DNA of 6,142 bases from Paramuribaculum sp. (GTDB lineage Bacteria > Bacteroidota > Bacteroidia > Bacteroidales > Muribaculaceae), in assembly GCA_029058705.1 (NCBI GenBank), contig JAIDXA010000085.1:1-6142 (forward strand), read 5' to 3'. Below are positions 6,070 to 6,142 of the stretch, in pieces. A program made the translations under genes and the position numbers. The notes beneath the pieces are model-generated. The model was not told the DNA's origin, did no database searches, and worked only from the letters and a program-made list of their open reading frames with translations. How positions within the stretch are numbered: the first letter of the stretch is position 1; each line of letters begins with the position of its first letter.

Positions 6070-6077
6070 TATCTTTG
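6070..6077 (+). promoter_or_regulatory. possible plus-strand -7 box for a divergent gene beyond the window
   Basis: TATCTTTG followed by CGG exactly matches the Bacteroidetes -7 consensus. The nearest upstream TTTG (6041-6044) is 25 bases away, longer than the usual 19-21, so the -33 element is poor or absent. If real, it drives a gene starting right of the window, divergent from the barrel gene. Nothing else supportable is seen in 6001-6142. Confidence 0.35.
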
Positions 6078-6142
6078 CGGCGATGTTGCTCCGATGCCGC
6101 TCATATCAACCCGCTCCGCGCCCGCGCCATATCTGTCAGCGC

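Noticed and set aside
6005..6142. Plus-strand ORF opening at ATG 6005 and running off the window (46 codons)
   Set aside because: The peptide is rich in Cys, Arg and Pro without a recognisable pattern, and the better -7 box at 6070-6077 would start transcription downstream of this ATG.

Overview
The window looks like a chromosomal segment of a Bacteroidales bacterium. The roughly 50% GC coding sequence and the protein style would fit a Muribaculaceae-like gut member, but the family is an inference. Support for the order comes from Bacteroidetes-type promoters (TTTG, 19 bases, TAnnTTTG), start codons without Shine-Dalgarno sequences and with A-rich leaders, and an outer-membrane barrel gene of Bacteroidetes style. 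Most of the window is ordinary chromosome; the unusual features are near the two edges.

Layout from left to right. Bases 1-193 are non-coding or hold only the tail of something outside the window, and contain one copy of a 49-bp dispersed repeat (66-114). A plus-strand gene (194-736) encodes a YbaK/ProX-type aminoacyl-tRNA deacylase. It converges on the minus-strand ribosomal pair rplU-rpmA (L21, L27), and the two units share a hairpin terminator at 772-813. rplU has a near-perfect promoter just beyond the end of the next gene and a leader of about 85 nt with two possible hairpins.

Next comes a three-gene minus-strand operon, transcribed in the order DUF3737 beta-helix protein (5107-4265), MATE-family multidrug/metabolite exporter (4237-2822), PatB/MalY-type PLP C-S lyase or aminotransferase (2769-1582). 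The gaps are 27 and 52 nt, and the only promoter candidate seen is upstream of the DUF3737 gene. A working idea is that the lyase acts on a cysteine conjugate or cystathionine-like substrate and the MATE protein moves a related compound. The beta-helix protein has no known job.

The last gene (minus, 5924-5217) encodes an exported protein that looks like a small outer-membrane beta-barrel. Its start region is the oddest part of the window. A strong promoter (5970-6000) fires directly into a tract of a 10-bp tandem repeat (5927-5962) in which each unit carries an ATG. Two of these ATGs open minicistrons chained by ATGA overlaps to the presumed start. The signal-peptide n-region is then encoded by the second copy of the 49-bp repeat (5847-5895). 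The right edge (6001-6142) has a possible plus-strand promoter for a divergent gene beyond the window.

No tRNA, rRNA, CRISPR array, complete insertion sequence or phage gene was seen.
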